In this document: positions 3,967 to 6,187 of the stretch, one piece after another
Numbering within the stretch: the stretch's first letter is position 1
How the letters are laid out: each line of letters starts with the position of its first letter
Origin: Candidatus Kaiserbacteria bacterium
GTDB lineage: Bacteria; Patescibacteriota; Minisyncoccia; Phycocordibacterales; UBA918
DNA: 6,187 nucleotides
NCBI GenBank assembly: GCA_007116965.1
Contig: SKHJ01000056.1
Span: 1-6,187, forward strand
Direction of reading: 5' to 3'
Position numbers and translations under genes: made by a program
The notes under the pieces: generated by a model
The model's database searches: none
What the model saw: only the letters and a program-made list of their open reading frames with translations
Told to the model about the DNA's origin: nothing

Positions 3967-3989
3967 CAAGGCCTCACGCGGAGGCCTTG
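3967..3989 (-). terminator. Terminator overlapping the stop of the 88-residue gene
   Basis: CAAGGCCTC (3967-3975) pairs with GAGGCCTTG (3981-3989) around a 5-base loop. On the minus strand it is followed by TTGACTTTTATT, a modest T-rich tail. The stop codon TGA (3976-3974) lies in the loop and descending arm. It isolates this gene from secE. Confidence 0.6.
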
Positions 3990-4240
3990 GTCGTTGTCTC
4001 GTCAATCGGTGGTAAGACTAGAAGCGTGAGAGTATGTCCTGTGCCCTTAAGGACGTAGGCAATCTCACGCTTACGGATATGGCCAACCAGCCGTAGTGGT
4101 CCGAGCAACATCTCCGCCTGACCGTGCCGATACAAAAGATAGCAGGCCGCCTGACGGAACTCATCGGGCTGGCTGCTATCACAAGCGATCTGCTGCCACC
4201 CCTCAAGCATCTCAAGGTAGCGATCCTCAGCTGACGTCAT
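3974..4240 (-). CDS. Hypothetical protein, 88 residues, no recognised family
   Basis: I do not recognise this small protein. It has a promoter (4299-4272), a good Shine-Dalgarno (GGGGAG, 7 bases before ATG) and a terminator, so it is very likely an expressed single-gene unit. The N-terminal half (MTSAEDRYLEMLEGWQQIAC, then to about residue 50) looks helical and acidic, with two cysteines (20 and 33) and the stretch AACYLLYRHGQAEMLLGPL. The second half (51-78) looks strand-rich: LVGHIRKREIAYVL, then GHTLTLLVLPPI. There is no signal peptide or membrane segment, so it should be cytoplasmic. It ends at TGA, which is a stop here and argues against a lineage reading TGA as glycine. Confidence 0.7.
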   Translation of the reverse strand: MTSAEDRYLEMLEGWQQIACDSSQPDEFRQAACYLLYRHGQAEMLLGPLRLVGHIRKREIAYVLKGTGHTLTLLVLPPIDETTTKASA

Positions 4241-4271
4241 CGTTTTTCTCCCCTGAGAAACATCTTTTGGG

Positions 4272-4299
4272 ACTATACTAACATCTACCAGAAACGCAA
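4272..4299 (-). promoter_or_regulatory. Promoter of the 88-residue gene
   Basis: A -35 box TTGCGT (4299-4294) and -10 box TATAGT (4277-4272) are spaced by 16 bases on the minus strand. They lie directly behind the stop of the SIMPL gene (4301). The transcript would start near 4265, giving a leader of about 25 bases with the Shine-Dalgarno GGGGAG. Confidence 0.6.
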
Positions 4300-4300
4300 G

Positions 4301-5092
4301 CTACCGCACCTCGTAGGTCAAAGTTACCGTCCGCCGAATCTCATTCTCACCGACCGGCATATCGGGCGCTACAGCCATATCTGCCTCCATCATCACCGCT
4401 CGCTCCATCCCCAGACCAAGTGGTGGTCGATAGCCAGCTTCTTGCTCGTAGAAATCTACTACACGAACCAAACGGACACCGAGGCTTTGCGCCAAAACCT
4501 CGGCTCGTGCTTGAGCTTCTTGAATCGCTTCGGCCCTAGCTTCGGCGACGTAGACAGCATCGTCATCAATCGTGAAGCGAAGGTTGCTGATATTGTCAGC
4601 ACCTTGCGCCCCAACCCCACTAATGATCTCACCGGCCTGAGCCGTATCGCGCACCCGCACCTCGATCTGCTGCCGGACTTCGTAGCCGACTAAGGCCTGC
4701 TCCCCGGGTGGACAAAAGCCACCAGGTGGACAGGCTGCTCGTTCGAAGCGATAGCGAGGTGAAAGGTTATAACTCGTGGTTTTGATATCGGTCTCGGCAA
4801 CACCAGCGTCTTCTAAGTAAGCGACAATTTGGTTGTTACGCTCGGCCGCAGCCTGTTGTGCCGCCACGGCAGTTTCTGCTTCACCAATGACCGCAAAGGA
4901 AAAGACGCCGATATCAGGGATAGCCAAGACCTCACCCGTACCCGACACAGCAATGGTGGCGGTGCGTTCAGCGACATTTTGGGCTTGCTGCCACGCCAGG
5001 TGCGCATAGGCTAGCAAGGCCAGAATGGCCGAAATAAGCACCAACGACAGTAAGACGCCACGAGCACCGGTGAGTGAGAGGTTTGGGTTCAT
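4301..5092 (-). CDS. SIMPL-domain (DUF541) membrane-anchored protein
   Basis: With the start at 5092 the protein has 263 residues: a membrane segment at about 12-32 (VLLSLVLISAILALLAYAHL) and then a SIMPL/DUF541 domain (about 44-262), probably outside the membrane. Domain hallmarks are TATIAVSGTGEVLAIPDIG (44-62), a helix with DAGVAETDIKTTSYNLSPRY (95-114), VGYEVRQQIEVRVRD (135-149), NISNLRFTIDD (167-177), an Ala/Glu-rich helix (181-203) and a final VTLTYEV strand. SIMPL proteins assemble into periplasmic or surface complexes of poorly known role. A cysteine-proline loop CPPGGFCPPG (121-130) is inserted between the two halves. The frame extends upstream to 5203, but that part overlaps the protease gene and is not SIMPL-like. 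The gene follows the protease stop by 13 bases, without a Shine-Dalgarno, so the two are probably co-transcribed. Confidence 0.9.
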   Translation of the reverse strand: MNPNLSLTGARGVLLSLVLISAILALLAYAHLAWQQAQNVAERTATIAVSGTGEVLAIPDIGVFSFAVIGEAETAVAAQQAAAERNNQIVAYLEDAGVAETDIKTTSYNLSPRYRFERAACPPGGFCPPGEQALVGYEVRQQIEVRVRDTAQAGEIISGVGAQGADNISNLRFTIDDDAVYVAEARAEAIQEAQARAEVLAQSLGVRLVRVVDFYEQEAGYRPPLGLGMERAVMMEADMAVAPDMPVGENEIRRTVTLTYEVR

Positions 5093-5105
5093 AGAAAAAA
5101 TAAAG

Positions 5106-6041
5106 TTAGATAAACAGACCGCGCCAGAAGCGATACCAACCAGGCCGATTACCACAGACGCGGGCAAATTCGGCCAGGTCAGCAGGGGTGAGGAGTAGCT
5201 CATCTGGTTGGGTCCCCATTAAATGATACATGATTGCCTGCGGATCATCCACATGCTCGAGTGATAAGGCGTGACCAAGCTCATGCGCCAGTACCTGCCG
5301 TAACTCGAGCTGACTGCTAAAAGTATAGATATTGATCTCCCCACCCCGATAATCACCCTGGGTGAATTCTCGCTGCTCACCAAAGCGAGTGTTGTACTGC
5401 GCGACACGCTGGTTGTACTGCTCGACCAACTGATTGCCTTGGCGCCCGAGGTCGTTGATGGTATTGGTAAGCTCGTTGATGGCACGCGCTTCGGTATTGA
5501 GCTCACGTGACTCGGCCTGAAGCAATCGTTGCTCGGCCTGCAGGCGAGCAAAATCGGTTGGTGGCGCCCCGCCCGCCTGTGAAAATGATGCCACTTCGGC
5601 GTTATACTCGGCCAAACGTGCTTCGTAGGCAGCATTGGCCTCCACAAAGGCCTCCTTACGTGCTTCGTGTTCTGCGACCAACCGGTTGAAGCGTTGCATC
5701 AACTCGACATTCTGCGCTTGTAGGGACTCGAGCTGATCTCTAGCTTCACGCTGTTCGTTTGAAAGCTCTTGTCGGTCATCAAAGACAAAATTGACAACGA
5801 GCCGGCCATTCTCCGCGTACCTAAACAGGTGTTTGTTGAGTCCTTGCTCCCACAAGGCCTCGGCGTCATGGATGGCCAAGCGCGCCTCTTCGTAGGTGAG
5901 ATCAAAGCGCGGGTCAAGCTCGCCGAGCTGGTAGGTTATCGGGTAACGGCAAACCGCGGCGGCGCTGTAATACCAAAAGCTACCCAACAGGACTGCGGTG
6001 AGTATCAGACTGGCACCAAAGATACGTTGTAACGCGCGCAT
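5106..6041 (-). CDS. Membrane-anchored matrixin-like (metzincin) zinc protease with inserted coiled coil
   Basis: This 311-residue protein has a basic N-terminus and a signal-anchor segment (about 7-29), placing the rest outside the membrane. The zinc site is HELGHALSLEH (253-263): His253, His257 and His263 would bind zinc and Glu254 would act as the catalytic base. IMYHLM (270-275) supplies the methionine turn. Residues 32-92 (YPITYQLGELDPRF, then LVVNFVFDDRQ) look like the first half of a matrixin fold. Residues about 94-222 are a long Glu/Gln/Arg/Ala-rich coiled coil, with a break at SQAGGAPPTD (154-163), inserted before the second half (EINIYTFSS onward). The usual metzincin glycine at motif position 8 is serine here (Ser260). 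Only two cysteines occur, Cys31 and Cys296, a possible disulfide. It heads a two-gene unit with the SIMPL gene. Substrates are unknown. Confidence 0.85.
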   Translation of the reverse strand: MRALQRIFGASLILTAVLLGSFWYYSAAAVCRYPITYQLGELDPRFDLTYEEARLAIHDAEALWEQGLNKHLFRYAENGRLVVNFVFDDRQELSNEQREARDQLESLQAQNVELMQRFNRLVAEHEARKEAFVEANAAYEARLAEYNAEVASFSQAGGAPPTDFARLQAEQRLLQAESRELNTEARAINELTNTINDLGRQGNQLVEQYNQRVAQYNTRFGEQREFTQGDYRGGEINIYTFSSQLELRQVLAHELGHALSLEHVDDPQAIMYHLMGTQPDELLLTPADLAEFARVCGNRPGWYRFWRGLFI

Positions 6042-6057
6042 AGCAAAAAGTACCTAA

Positions 6058-6066
6058 ACTATACCA
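6058..6066 (-). promoter_or_regulatory. Protease-SIMPL operon promoter (extended -10)
   Basis: TGGTATAGT (6066-6058) is an extended -10 (TGn plus TATAGT), 16 bases before the ATG at 6041; no convincing -35 is seen. The same TGG-TA-A-T form occurs before secE. A weak AGG lies about 15 bases upstream of the ATG, too far for a normal Shine-Dalgarno. Confidence 0.5.
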
Positions 6067-6167
6067 GATGATACGTAGCAGGAGCCACTTTCGGCCAACG
6101 TGACAGCACGGTATCCACATACTGAGTGTTTTCTAGTATACGTAGTCACATTTCGTATCCCTAAATC

Positions 6168-6187
6168 GGCCAGGCTGCAGCCTGGCC
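6168..6187. repeat. 20-base perfect palindrome at the window edge
   Basis: GGCCAGGCTGCAGCCTGGCC reads the same on both strands and is cut off by the window end, so a longer hairpin or repeat may continue outside. There is no T-tract on the minus-strand side (GATTTAGGG). It could be the end of the upstream gene's terminator, a protein-binding palindrome, or part of an element. Confidence 0.45.

Noticed and set aside
5093..5203. N-terminal extension of the SIMPL protein (37 residues)
   Set aside because: It would overlap the end of the protease gene, and the SIMPL membrane anchor begins just after the ATG at 5092.

Overview
The window reads as part of a Patescibacteria (Candidate Phyla Radiation) chromosome, plausibly a Parcubacteria-type lineage. 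The clues are a CofE-like F420 ligase, a membrane-anchored matrixin-like protease split by a coiled coil, a SIMPL-domain protein, a very small SecE, and several conserved genes that start without a Shine-Dalgarno sequence. This placement is inference from gene content; no 16S rRNA is present.

Every gene lies on the minus strand, so transcription runs from high to low coordinates. In that order: (1) a two-gene envelope operon, a metzincin-type protease (5106-6041) then a SIMPL protein (4301-5092), 13 bases apart; (2) an 88-residue orphan protein (3974-4240) with its own promoter, ribosome binding site and terminator; (3) secE (3695-3883) and nusG (3132-3677), linking protein export and transcription elongation; (4) a 430-base non-coding stretch with strong hairpins, including the probable nusG terminator inside a 126-base rod-like inverted repeat; (5) rnpB, the RNase P RNA (about 2263-2703), with its own promoter; (6) rplK for ribosomal protein uL11 (1681-2106), with its own promoter, a structured leader and a terminator; (7) a 331-base hairpin-rich spacer; (8) a 176-residue orphan protein (819-1349) with an SD and a terminator; (9) a CofE-family ligase whose 3' end lies beyond base 1.

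The usual bacterial order secE-nusG-rplK-rplA is altered: rnpB sits between nusG and rplK, and rplA does not follow rplK.

The most striking signal is a family of long hairpins whose arms end in CCCAGC(A/C)CCACTTTT. Two copies lie inside rnpB at peripheral positions and a third lies about 850 bases away, between rplK and the 176-residue gene. The outer arms are shared, with one compensated base-pair change. The inner stems differ in sequence but stay self-complementary. This looks like a small palindromic element that has entered a structured RNA gene, comparable in principle to Rickettsia palindromic elements in rnpB. A second, GC-rich hairpin type occurs twice in the same spacers.
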